Source: a virus
Direction: 5' to 3' (one strand)
IMG/VR virus record: IMGVR_UViG_3300032770_000053
Span: 1 to 39,396 of that record
DNA: 39,396 nucleotides
This document shows positions 12,670-20,756 of the stretch, piece after piece; the stretch's first letter is position 1, and the number at the start of each line of letters is the position of its first letter. Under the pieces are notes generated by a model, which saw only the letters and a list, made by a program, of their open reading frames with translations, was not told the DNA's origin and searched no databases. The position numbers and the translations under genes are program-made.

Positions 12670-14712
12670 ATGGAAAAATCCAAACCTTCTGAGACTGGCG
12701 GCACGGACAACGTCACCGGCGACAACCGCAAGGTTGGTGCAGCCGAGAGCCCGGACGCGGATTCCTCCGAAAAACAGGAAGTCACTCACTGGCTGGCCGC
12801 GATCAAAAAAACCGAGGACTGGCGCAACCGCACCGATGCTTTTGCCAACGCGAAGCGCTATGTCGATGAGTACAAGGGCAAATGGGACTGGCTGGCGCAG
12901 TCGATTTCAATCCCCCTTGTCCCCCTTAATCTTGTCTTCGCCTATGTCAAGACCGAGATGGCCCGCCTCTACTTTCACAACCCCTGGATCACCGTTTCCC
13001 CCCGAAGGACCGAAGATGTTTCCCCCGCCAAGATAGCCGAAGTCGTCATCAATAACATCTGGAAGCAGCTAAAGCTTAAGGTTCAGGGAAAACTTGCGTT
13101 GCGAGATGCCTTGCTTGTCGGCCATGGCTGGATCAAGGTCGGTTACACGATGGAGGAAGGCACGGTTGAGAGCCGCCCCGAGAAGCGCGGGCGCGGACGG
13201 CCCCGCAAGGAAGAGCCCGTCGTGGACGCCGACCGGAAGATTAAGTCGGAGTCCGCTTTCGCCTACCACGTTCCCTATCGCCATGTTGTCTTTGACCCTT
13301 CCGCCGTATGGCCCGCCATGGAGACGGCGCGGTGGTGCGCCGTGAAATGGGAGAAGCCGCTTAGGGCCGTCAAGGAATCCGGCATTTATGACCATGCCGA
13401 CGATTTGAAGCCGGACGGCGGGGATTCCGATAAGGAGCCGATGAAGGACCAGACCAATGTCACGAAGGTGACGGGCTGGGAAATCTACGACCTGGACCAT
13501 ATGAAGGTCATTACCGTGTCGCCGGGATGCGCCCACAAACTGCGCGAGATCGATTACCCGGATTACCTGAACGGCGAGCTTCCGCTTGTCGAGTTCTCAT
13601 TCAACCCCGTGCCGGATGAGCCCTATGCGATGAGCGACATCGCGGCGCACGAACCCCAGATCATCGAGCTGTCGAAAATGATGTGCATCATGATCAGCCA
13701 CCTGAAACGGTGGAGCCGGCAGATCTTCATGAAGCCGGGGCTCATGACGGACGAGAACAAGACCAATTTCAAGAACGCGGCCGACGGCGCGATTATCGAG
13801 ATCCAGGGCGATCCGCAAAAAGATTTCTTTATCCCCCCCTACGCGCCGGTCCAGCAGGACATTTACGGCGTCTGGAACCTCTGCATGGACATGTGGAAAA
13901 ACATCTGCGGCCAGAGCGGCATGGACCGCGGCGCGGAAGGCAAGGCGGCGACCCGGACGCTTGGTGAGTTAAGGGCGCAGCTCGAAGGCGGCCGGACCCG
14001 GGCGGACGAAAAGCTTGACGTTCTGGAAGATTCGCTTGAGGAAGTGGCCCGCAAGCTTCTATTCATCGTGCAGAAGAAATACGACCTTCCCAAGATTGCC
14101 CGTGTCGTCGGGAACAAAAACATTATGGACGCTTTGAAGTCCCGCCCTACGGCCCAGCCGGACCACGCATTGGCCCCGATGGCGGTCACCGGCGAACAGG
14201 GTTTCACTTGGAACAAGGACGACATCCAGGGCGAGATGGATGTGGACGTTCTGGCCGGATCGACGGCCCCTCTCGACAAGGAATCGCAGATCGAGCAGAT
14301 GGAGAAGTTGACGCCGATGCTCCCGGCCCTGGGCGTCGGGCCAGGGAGTCCTCCCGCAAAAGCGTGGGGCCGTGAGTTCTTCCGCATGATCGGAATTCCG
14401 TCGCTCGAGATGATCATGGACCTGATCGACCAGATGCCTCCTCAGCCGCCGCCCAAGATGATGGAAATTCAGGCCAAGATCAAACAGAAGCAAGCGGAAG
14501 GCCAAGCGAAGATTCAGGCCAAGCAGGCTGAACTCCAGATGAAGGGCCAGGAGCATCAGTTGAAGCTTCAGGGCATGGCGGCCAAGACGCAGGCGGACGT
14601 GATCAAGGCGAAGGTGGATGTGCAGAAAGCCCAGCAGTCCATGCAGATGGACGTTTTGAAGCAGTTGCTGGGGTCCGTGAGGCAACCGACTAACGGGACG
14701 CAGGGATCCTGA
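12637..14712 (+). CDS. Portal protein
   Basis: Up to 691 residues (GTG 12637); ATG 12670, just past the hairpin, would give 680 and a more normal N-terminus (MEKSKPSETGG). Podovirus-type portal: KRYVDEYKGKWDWLAQSISI, VKTEMARLYFHNPWITVSPR, PYRHVVFDPSA and the RTLGELRAQLEGG helix near the tunnel. The C-terminal ~85 residues are a Gln/Lys/Ala coiled coil (IKQKQAEGQAKIQAKQAELQ), as in P22-like portal barrels. A dodecameric ring at the capsid vertex is the known family role. Codon usage here avoids A/T wobble more than in the upstream genes. Confidence 0.85.
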   Translation: MPESSEWPSFFMEKSKPSETGGTDNVTGDNRKVGAAESPDADSSEKQEVTHWLAAIKKTEDWRNRTDAFANAKRYVDEYKGKWDWLAQSISIPLVPLNLVFAYVKTEMARLYFHNPWITVSPRRTEDVSPAKIAEVVINNIWKQLKLKVQGKLALRDALLVGHGWIKVGYTMEEGTVESRPEKRGRGRPRKEEPVVDADRKIKSESAFAYHVPYRHVVFDPSAVWPAMETARWCAVKWEKPLRAVKESGIYDHADDLKPDGGDSDKEPMKDQTNVTKVTGWEIYDLDHMKVITVSPGCAHKLREIDYPDYLNGELPLVEFSFNPVPDEPYAMSDIAAHEPQIIELSKMMCIMISHLKRWSRQIFMKPGLMTDENKTNFKNAADGAIIEIQGDPQKDFFIPPYAPVQQDIYGVWNLCMDMWKNICGQSGMDRGAEGKAATRTLGELRAQLEGGRTRADEKLDVLEDSLEEVARKLLFIVQKKYDLPKIARVVGNKNIMDALKSRPTAQPDHALAPMAVTGEQGFTWNKDDIQGEMDVDVLAGSTAPLDKESQIEQMEKLTPMLPALGVGPGSPPAKAWGREFFRMIGIPSLEMIMDLIDQMPPQPPPKMMEIQAKIKQKQAEGQAKIQAKQAELQMKGQEHQLKLQGMAAKTQADVIKAKVDVQKAQQSMQMDVLKQLLGSVRQPTNGTQGS

Positions 14713-15056
14713 TGTTTTGTCGAGGCTGTAAAAATGAGAACGCCGCAAGAGTCAGCACCCATTTCTCGACGAATTTGGAGCCACAGGACTCCTGTGATCG
14801 ATGCTCCGATAGAGCCGCCTTCCCGATTTATGACTGCTACGTCCCGCCCGGCGGGATGCACTTTGAGGGATTGTCTCATCCCGACTTCCCGGAATCCTAC
14901 GGCGGCCACTTCTGCGCGAGCAAGGGCGAGAAGGCGTACTACTTGAAAAAGTACGGATTGCAGGAATCGGGGGATCGCCGAGGTGGAACGACCAATTTTG
15001 ATCCAACCGCGGCGCGCCATGCCCGCGAATCATTAACCAGGAGGCCACAACGATGA
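14712..15056 (+). CDS. Zinc-binding protein downstream of portal
   Basis: 114 residues; its ATG shares a base with the portal stop (TGATG). CRGC (3-6) and CDRC (28-31) form a zinc-ribbon pair. A later motif HFCASKGEKAYYLKKYGLQE, then SGDRRGGT resembles the 'K..YL...GL.E.GD' end of small proteins that follow portal genes in other podoviruses. Role unknown; possibly head assembly. Confidence 0.7.
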   Translation: MFCRGCKNENAARVSTHFSTNLEPQDSCDRCSDRAAFPIYDCYVPPGGMHFEGLSHPDFPESYGGHFCASKGEKAYYLKKYGLQESGDRRGGTTNFDPTAARHARESLTRRPQR

Positions 15057-15154
15057 AGAACAGCACCAGCCCAGCGCCCAAAGATGGACCCTTGTCCAGC
15101 TCGCTCAAAGGCCAAGACACCATCGAGCCCAAGACCCACGGCGGAAAGAAGTGA
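15053..15154 (+). CDS. Very short polar protein
   Basis: 33 residues (MKNSTSPAPKDGPLSSSLKG, then QDTIEPKTHGGKK), coupled by ATGA at its start and GTGA at its end. SD GGAGG lies just upstream of the ATG. Low complexity; likely a disordered peptide. Position between portal and scaffold suggests a structural or assembly accessory. Confidence 0.5.
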   Translation: MKNSTSPAPKDGPLSSSLKGQDTIEPKTHGGKK

Positions 15155-15402
15155 ATCCGTCCGATCTTCTTCGCCAAGCCCGCTCCTCCGGGTATGGCTC
15201 GAAGGGAGAATCCGGCGGGGAAGGCTCCCGAAGTTTCCCTTTGCTCCCGGAGGAGAACATCCCCGACGGCCCTTGTTGCGTGAAGGCTTACGGAACGGCT
15301 CAGGGCGGGAAATTTGTCATTGACCGCATTGAGCCCGAACAGATGCAGAAAGATGACCGGGAAATCACGGTAAAGACTCCGACCCAGGTGAGTCCGAGTT
15401 AA
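15151..15402 (+). CDS. Small structural-region protein, unknown
   Basis: 83 residues from GTG 15151 (GTGA overlap). Ser/Gly-rich N-terminal half, then beta-like CCVKAYGTAQGGKFVIDRIE and a polar tail. No family recognised. It ends nine bases before the scaffold gene. Confidence 0.6.
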   Translation: MNPSDLLRQARSSGYGSKGESGGEGSRSFPLLPEENIPDGPCCVKAYGTAQGGKFVIDRIEPEQMQKDDREITVKTPTQVSPS

Positions 15403-15411
15403 GGAGAAAAA

Positions 15412-16290
15412 ATGATTGACGCTACGGTAGCACAGCCGGACACGACGGCCCCTACAGAACCTATTGCTGAGACGACCGACACAACGGCCCAAACGACTAC
15501 GGATAACGACCCGTTTGCTGTCGATGAATCTCAGTTCGTCTCTCTGACTCCGGAGCAGAGAGCCGCTTTAGATCCGGTTCTTTCCAAGTGGAAGGAATCG
15601 GCCAAGTCCTACGCGCAGAAAGAGCGCGAAGCGGAAAGCAAAAAGTACACCGACCACATCAAGAAGGCTCAGGCGCTTGAAAACCTGGTTAAAGATCCTC
15701 AGTTCGTGGAATGGTACCAGAAACGGAACAGTCCCCAGAACGGAGCGCAGGCGGCCCCCAAGAGCGTAGCTTCCGCCGAGGAGTGGGCGCAAGCCTATCA
15801 GGAATTATCGGCGGGGAATCCCCTCCCACTGGAGCAGCTCCAGGCCAAGCTTGTCATGTCGGTCGGCGGTCCTCAGCTCCAGGCCCAGCGCCAACAGCTC
15901 CAGGCCCTTCAATCCGAAAACGAGATGAATCGCTTGTGGGTTCTTCATCCGGACGCCAAGGATCTGGACCAAATTGGCCGCGAAGAAAATCCGGAAGCGC
16001 CCAGCCTCTTGCAGTTGGCGGCGAACGCTTCCGTCGACAACCAGACGGGCCGGATCGATTGGGAGAAAGCCTACGCGATGGCCCGCCAGGTGGCCCTGGC
16101 TATGGAGAACAAGGGAAAGAGGGCGGCCATGGGCCTAGTCAATGAGAAAAAAGGATCTGTGACGGAGAAGCCTTCGACGAATACGCGAGACGAGGGTGTG
16201 CAGTACGTCGACACGATGGAAGAAGCAATGTCGAGGAATATTGAAGCGCAGATGGACGGCCGGAAGGTCGTCTACAGAGTAAAAAAATAG
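15412..16290 (+). CDS. Probable scaffolding protein
   Basis: 292 residues with SD AAGGAG. Long Thr/Asp-rich disordered N-terminus (TTAPTEPIAETTDTTAQTTT), central charged helices (KWKESAKSYAQKEREAESKK; QLQAQRQQLQALQSENEMNR) and a basic C-terminus (DGRKVVYRVKK). A helical, acidic-to-basic protein between portal and capsid with a basic end is the usual layout for a scaffold that contacts the coat protein during prohead assembly. Confidence 0.75.
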   Translation: MIDATVAQPDTTAPTEPIAETTDTTAQTTTDNDPFAVDESQFVSLTPEQRAALDPVLSKWKESAKSYAQKEREAESKKYTDHIKKAQALENLVKDPQFVEWYQKRNSPQNGAQAAPKSVASAEEWAQAYQELSAGNPLPLEQLQAKLVMSVGGPQLQAQRQQLQALQSENEMNRLWVLHPDAKDLDQIGREENPEAPSLLQLAANASVDNQTGRIDWEKAYAMARQVALAMENKGKRAAMGLVNEKKGSVTEKPSTNTRDEGVQYVDTMEEAMSRNIEAQMDGRKVVYRVKK

Positions 16291-16310
16291 AGGCTACGGC
16301 CTTAAACACT

Positions 16311-16326
16311 TGAGGCGTTAGCCTCA
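16311..16326 (+). promoter_or_regulatory. Hairpin ahead of the capsid gene
   Basis: TGAGGC-GTTA-GCCTCA is a perfect six-pair stem. There is no T-run, so it is unlikely to terminate; it may stabilise or mark processing of the capsid message. The capsid SD (AAAGGAG) follows at 16329. Confidence 0.5.
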
Positions 16327-16342
16327 GAAAAGGAGCACGATC

Positions 16343-17320
16343 ATGGCGGTAAACGACACACTGTTTACTTACGGTACCGGGAACGTCACATCGCTGTTGG
16401 CGACCACGTTTTCGAACATGTCCCCCGATCTGGCGGACAACATCTACAAAGCGATTCCGGCGTTAGCCTGGCTCGCCATGAAGAAGAGGGTTACGGCAGA
16501 CGGAGGGGCATCGATTCTCAGGAGTGTTATCTACGCGAAAAACTCGACGTTCTCGTTCTATGCGTCGGATGACGTGATCGATACGACGATCCAGGACGAA
16601 CTCACCACGGCTCAGTGGCAATGGAAACAGGCCGCGACGTCGGTGTCCGTTACTGGCCGCATCGAGATGCAGAACATGGGCAAGTCTCAGGTTATTGACG
16701 TTGTCAAAGCCAAGACTCAGTCCGCGTTGCTGTCTCTCAAAGACGGCATCAACAAGGGCCTTTGGGCGTCGGGTCTCACGAACCAGACCCAGGTGGGCAC
16801 GGCGGTTACTCCGCTGGCGACCATCGTTAACAACACCGGCACCGTTGGCGACATCAATGGCGCGACCTCGACCTGGTGGCAGTCGGTTGTCCAGGCTTCC
16901 GGGAGTTTTGCGGCTCGCGGCCTGTCCGATATGCGCTCGGTCTGGAACCAGATCAACGTCAATAACCCGCAAGGGCCCGCTGACTTGGTCCTGTCGGATC
17001 GCCCCTCCTACGAGGCTTACGAGTCCGTGCTTGTTCCGGCGGTTCGTATCTCCGATACGAAGATGGGCGACTTAGGATTCTCTAACCTGAAGTACAAGGA
17101 AGCGACCTGGACGTTCGATTCAAACGCGATCTCCGGGGACATCTTCCTTCTGAACAGCGGGTCATTGGAATTAGTGCAGCACAAGAACAGGCTGTTCTCG
17201 ATCTCTGAATTCGGGAAACCGACCAATCAGGACTTGAGAGTGGCGCAGGTGTTCTGGGCTGGAGAACTGACCACGAATAATCGTCGAAAGCACGGGCTCC
17301 TGACCGGAGTTACGGCCTAA
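16343..17320 (+). CDS. Major capsid protein
   Basis: 325 residues, strong SD. The sequence fits phage coat proteins of the HK97-fold type: N-terminal NMSPDLADNIYKAIPALAWL, long beta-rich region with FSFYASDDVIDTTIQDELTT and WKQAATSVSVTGRIEMQNMG, helix AKTQSALLSLKDGINKGLWA, and C-terminal LELVQHKNRLFSISEFGKPT then QVFWAGELTTNNRRKHGLL. Position after the scaffold and the length agree. It forms the icosahedral shell. Confidence 0.85.
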   Translation: MAVNDTLFTYGTGNVTSLLATTFSNMSPDLADNIYKAIPALAWLAMKKRVTADGGASILRSVIYAKNSTFSFYASDDVIDTTIQDELTTAQWQWKQAATSVSVTGRIEMQNMGKSQVIDVVKAKTQSALLSLKDGINKGLWASGLTNQTQVGTAVTPLATIVNNTGTVGDINGATSTWWQSVVQASGSFAARGLSDMRSVWNQINVNNPQGPADLVLSDRPSYEAYESVLVPAVRISDTKMGDLGFSNLKYKEATWTFDSNAISGDIFLLNSGSLELVQHKNRLFSISEFGKPTNQDLRVAQVFWAGELTTNNRRKHGLLTGVTA

Positions 17321-17331
17321 AGGGGGATTCT

Positions 17332-17616
17332 ATGGCGATGACATTAACGCCGAGGAACAAGGCTCCTTTAGCGGGCGGCTTAGTCCTGTTTTACTTCGAC
17401 TATACCGCTTCGGGATCTGGCGACACGGCGACAGTTGCAGTCTCGGGACCAGCTCCAATCGCGTCCATCTTTACAAATGCCGGGAATCAAGTGATTACCA
17501 ACCTCCCGACTTTTGGCTCTTGGACGACGACGGGTGACGTTTCAAGCGCAACTCTGACCGCCAATTCGGGGGGTGCCTTTACAGGTCAAATGATTTTGAT
17601 CTGCCTGGGCTCTTAA
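17332..17616 (+). CDS. Small beta-rich head protein (decoration candidate)
   Basis: 94 residues, SD-like GGGGG upstream. Gly/Thr/Ser-rich beta sequence (GSGDTATVAVSGPAPIASIF, SWTTTGDVSSATLTANSGG). Located right after the capsid gene, where decoration or head-fibre proteins are usual. No specific family recognised. Confidence 0.6.
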   Translation: MAMTLTPRNKAPLAGGLVLFYFDYTASGSGDTATVAVSGPAPIASIFTNAGNQVITNLPTFGSWTTTGDVSSATLTANSGGAFTGQMILICLGS

Positions 17617-17638
17617 AACTAATTCAAGGAGAATTCGA

Positions 17639-18091
17639 ATGCTAATCAAAGAAGCGGCATTAGGGGATGAGAGGCTCTATCTCACCTACAAAAATGTTGA
17701 GGTAAGTTCCATCACGACCGGGTACGCGGCGGCCGTCGCGCTCGGTTCGTCCGGGGCTTCCTTCGACGGGACTCAGTGCGTGCTAGCTAATAGCGCGGAT
17801 GCGACCCGCAAAACCATGTGGATCGGCATCGCGGCGAAGGACATTGCTCCGAACGCTTACGGGATCATTCAGGTCTATGGCCCCGTCAACTCGGTGTTTG
17901 TGTCCAATGTCGGCACCAGCATCACGATCAACGCTGGGGATGCGTGCGTTCCGGGAGCTTTGGCCGGAGGCGTTTTCAGCGCCGTTCCGACCTGGCTCAA
18001 CTCGGGGTTCGCGTGCCTTATCGCCTCGAATACGCTTCCGACGGTTTCAGCGACCGGCTGGATGAGCGGATTCATGAAGCATGGGCTCTAA
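17639..18091 (+). CDS. Capsid decoration or head-surface protein candidate
   Basis: 150 residues, SD CAAGGAG. Beta-rich, with LYLTYKNVEVSSITTGYAAA, a nucleotide-independent hydrophobic core (VYGPVNSVFVSNVGTSITIN) and GDACVPGALAGGV. This style resembles phage proteins that coat or trimerise on capsids. The C-terminus overlaps the start of the next zinc-protein gene. Confidence 0.6.
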   Translation: MLIKEAALGDERLYLTYKNVEVSSITTGYAAAVALGSSGASFDGTQCVLANSADATRKTMWIGIAAKDIAPNAYGIIQVYGPVNSVFVSNVGTSITINAGDACVPGALAGGVFSAVPTWLNSGFACLIASNTLPTVSATGWMSGFMKHGL

Positions 18092-18281
18092 ACTAGACGG
18101 ATTCCTGGATCGGCATTTTGGGACCAAAAGTCCCAACTTGCCGACCAGGGTCCTCTGGTGTTGTAGGTGCGGAAAGCCTCGATCCATGAGGCAGATAGAG
18201 ACGGGCATGTGTTGCGGGCATCAACTGCGACCCGAGCGAGAAACTAAGTGGACATTACTCCGAACACTGATCCGAATGTAA
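18081..18281 (+). CDS. Zinc-ribbon protein
   Basis: 66 residues. CCRCGKPRSM and, ~18 residues later, MCCGHQLRPE give two Cys clusters (CxCCRC-type and CCGH). The N-terminus (LDGFLDRHFGTKSP) is amphipathic. The stop lies inside the glycosyltransferase gene that follows (34-base overlap). Role unknown. Confidence 0.6.
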   Translation: MGSKLDGFLDRHFGTKSPNLPTRVLWCCRCGKPRSMRQIETGMCCGHQLRPERETKWTLLRTLIRM

Positions 18282-19012
18282 AGCGCGTCTGCGTGGGAAT
18301 TCCCCTCAAGGGCCACACGCCGCCCGAGTCGTATCACGACCGGATGATGATGGCGTATTACATGGGCGGCAAAGAGATCGAGCAGAAGACGTACAAAGAT
18401 TCCCCCCGCTATGAATTCCTATGGCTTTCAGCCGGGGAAATCTTTGTGCCCTATGCTCGGGAAATGCTGGCCGGGAAGGCCCTGGATTGGGGCGCGGATT
18501 ATTTGTTCATGGTGGACGACGACATGATGGCCCCGGCGGATTTGTTCTATCGCCTCGTCAAGCATGACGTCGACATTGTGGCGGCGCTGGCCTTCACGCG
18601 GAATCCACCGCACAGGCCGGTTATTTTCTCGACGGTCGAAGGATTCGACGAAGTGACGCGCCGGAATTACTACATCAACAACCAGGTCAAGAACTACCCG
18701 CGCAACAAGCTGGTGGAATGTGACGCGGTTGGATTCGGCGCGGTCCTGATCAAGACGGAAGTCTTCAAAAAGATTCAAAGGCCGTGGTTTTTCGGTATGC
18801 CTCAGACCGGCGAGGACGTGACGCTCTGCGTTAAGGCAAAAAAGGAAGGCTTCCGGGTCTTCATGGACACGGCAACCAAGCTCGGGCACCTTTCGCACCC
18901 GGTCGTAGTGGATGAAGCCTACTCGGACAGCTTCAACAAAATGACCCAGGAAGAAAAGGACAAGTTCTACGGATTCTACACGAAGTACGAGAACGGGAAG
19001 GTAACGGCATGA
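18248..19012 (+). CDS. GT-A fold glycosyltransferase-like protein
   Basis: 254 residues from GTG 18248. Contains the DxD-type metal/sugar-nucleotide site MVDDDMM (88-94), preceded by a helix (REMLAGKALDWGADYLF) as in family-2 glycosyltransferases. GFGAVLIKTEVFKKI and PQTGEDVTLCVKAKKEGF correspond to the acceptor loop and the E/D-x-x catalytic region. Sugar donor and acceptor unknown. It starts a block of three glycosyltransferases placed between capsid and connector genes. Confidence 0.75.
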   Translation: MDITPNTDPNVKRVCVGIPLKGHTPPESYHDRMMMAYYMGGKEIEQKTYKDSPRYEFLWLSAGEIFVPYAREMLAGKALDWGADYLFMVDDDMMAPADLFYRLVKHDVDIVAALAFTRNPPHRPVIFSTVEGFDEVTRRNYYINNQVKNYPRNKLVECDAVGFGAVLIKTEVFKKIQRPWFFGMPQTGEDVTLCVKAKKEGFRVFMDTATKLGHLSHPVVVDEAYSDSFNKMTQEEKDKFYGFYTKYENGKVTA

Positions 19013-20319
19013 GCGCCGCTCTCGTCTCGATCATCATCGTTACATACAACAACCCGGAATATCTGATTCCGTGCGTTAACTCGATTTTGCTTCACCAGTC
19101 AACGCCTGGCCTTTACAAGATCATCATCGTCAACAACGGCGATAAGGGATCGATTCCCCCTCTAGAGAATCCTCTTGTCCAGCTTATTGAGCCCGGAAAA
19201 AATCTTGGGTGGGAAGGCGGCCTTAAAAAGGGTCTGGAGGTTTGCGACACGCCTTTTGTGGTGTTTATGAACGACGACACCTACATTCCTTATTCAAGCG
19301 CGGGATGGCTATTGCAACTTCTCCAGCCCTTCGCCAACCCGTCCATAGGCGCGGTGGGTCCATCGTCCAACTGCGTCATGGGGCCCCAAAATGCCTTTGT
19401 GCCGTCCATCGATCTGTACCGATTCGAGGTCAAATTCCTGATCGGTTTCTGCATGATGCTTCGCCGTGAAGCGCTGGAGAAGGCGGGCGGTGTAGACGAT
19501 ACGCTTCCGTACCATGGCGACGACCTGGACCTGTCGATCCGACTGCGCCAAGCCGGGTACAGGCTTATCTGCGATAAAAGCGTCTTTGTGTACCACCACG
19601 GATTTAAGACCGGGGGGCGTGAATTCGGCTCCGCGTGGAATTCGGTTGAGATGACCGAGAAGACCAACACTTACCTGATTAAAAAGCACGGCCTCAAAGT
19701 GTTCTGGGACACGATGAGTTCCCCGATTATTCCTCCCAAGCCTCGCCATGAGAATGTCGGTGCCGATTCGGAGGGAGAGACGGTACGAAAGTTCGTCAAA
19801 GGGGCGGTCCTAGAGCTTGGTTGCGGCCCACAGAAGACGGTTCCGGAGGCTATCGGCGTGGACATCATTCCCAAGGGCCAAGAGATTCCCGGCCTTATCA
19901 AATCCTTTTCGATAGCGGACATTGTGGCCGACGTTTCGAAGCCTCTCCCGATTGAACCGGAGTCCTATGACACGGTAATAGCTCGGCACATTCTGGAACA
20001 CATTATTTCTACTCGTCAGACAATTTCGCAGTGGGCAAAGCCTTTGAAGGTTGGGGGCCGGATGATTATTGCCGTCCCTAATGAGGAATTACGCAATTCT
20101 ATTCCATTAAATTTCCAGCATGTGAGGGCATTTACTCCGTCGGTATTAAAAGAGGAAATGGAGTCGATGGGATTTAAGACGATTGACTTGCTTGATCCGA
20201 AGAATGATGTTTCTTTTGTTGGAGTTTTCGAGAAGCTCCCATTTTTTCGGGGGCATGATGGCGCACATGTTCAGCCTGTGTTAGAACAACCAAATTCTCT
20301 GGGCGATTGTCATGCTTAA
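19009..20319 (+). CDS. Fusion: family-2 glycosyltransferase plus SAM methyltransferase
   Basis: 436 residues, ATGA start. N-terminal GT-A domain: SIIIVTYNNPEYLIPCVNSI (7-26), DxD site MNDDT (87-91) and the GDDLDLSIRLRQAGY catalytic segment (170-184). The C-terminal methyltransferase has LELGCGPQ (268-275), GVDIIP as the acidic motif II, and IARHILEHI (324-332). Such fusions decorate sugars with methyl groups. The last ~25 residues (RGHDGAHVQPVLEQPNSLGD) are the complement of the antisense HNH gene, so the native C-terminus has probably been replaced. Confidence 0.8.
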   Translation: MSAALVSIIIVTYNNPEYLIPCVNSILLHQSTPGLYKIIIVNNGDKGSIPPLENPLVQLIEPGKNLGWEGGLKKGLEVCDTPFVVFMNDDTYIPYSSAGWLLQLLQPFANPSIGAVGPSSNCVMGPQNAFVPSIDLYRFEVKFLIGFCMMLRREALEKAGGVDDTLPYHGDDLDLSIRLRQAGYRLICDKSVFVYHHGFKTGGREFGSAWNSVEMTEKTNTYLIKKHGLKVFWDTMSSPIIPPKPRHENVGADSEGETVRKFVKGAVLELGCGPQKTVPEAIGVDIIPKGQEIPGLIKSFSIADIVADVSKPLPIEPESYDTVIARHILEHIISTRQTISQWAKPLKVGGRMIIAVPNEELRNSIPLNFQHVRAFTPSVLKEEMESMGFKTIDLLDPKNDVSFVGVFEKLPFFRGHDGAHVQPVLEQPNSLGDCHA

Positions 20320-20722
20320 TGCCATTTATATGGTGAACGACTTCAGTTTTTCTAAGGTATCTTCCAAGTTTTTTTTCCATTACAAGGCGATGCTCAAGCA
20401 TGTAGTAGTTTGGTTTTACAGCATGTGGGTGGTTCCTACTAAGAATGTAAACATACCCTCTCATGGTTTTAGATCGCCCACCTTTCCAAAAATGGGATTT
20501 TTCTCCGATAAATCGTTTCTTTGCCGCGCATTTATAAGAGCAAAATCTCATTCTTTTATGAAAAGCGATAAATTCATTTTTACATTCTTCGCATTTAAAA
20601 GAATGGAATTTTTGCCACCAAGAATGGAATTTATCCCCCTTATATTTTTGCGAAACAAGTTTTCGCCAAGTTCCATCGGGGAATTTTTTGAAGCCTTTTT
20701 GAATCGCTTTCTCAATTGTCAT
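20174..20722 (-). CDS. HNH homing-type endonuclease, antisense
   Basis: 182 residues, the only - strand gene. N-terminal zinc knuckle: CEEC (44-47) and CSYKC (61-65). Then KSHFWKGGRS and RGYVYILSRNHPH lead into the HNH_3-type core EHRLVMEKKLGRYLRKTEVV, HHING (130-134), NRPENLVVLT and EHVRHH. The 3' end lies inside the upstream fusion gene; the body occupies an otherwise empty, visibly AT-rich stretch. Free-standing homing enzymes of this type move by copying themselves into cut sites. No intron core was identified. Confidence 0.85.
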   Translation of the reverse strand: MTIEKAIQKGFKKFPDGTWRKLVSQKYKGDKFHSWWQKFHSFKCEECKNEFIAFHKRMRFCSYKCAAKKRFIGEKSHFWKGGRSKTMRGYVYILSRNHPHAVKPNYYMLEHRLVMEKKLGRYLRKTEVVHHINGIKHDNRPENLVVLTQAEHVRHHAPEKMGASRKLQQKKHHSSDQASQSS

Positions 20723-20756
20723 GCTATTAACTTACAACATATACGGAGTGCTGTAA

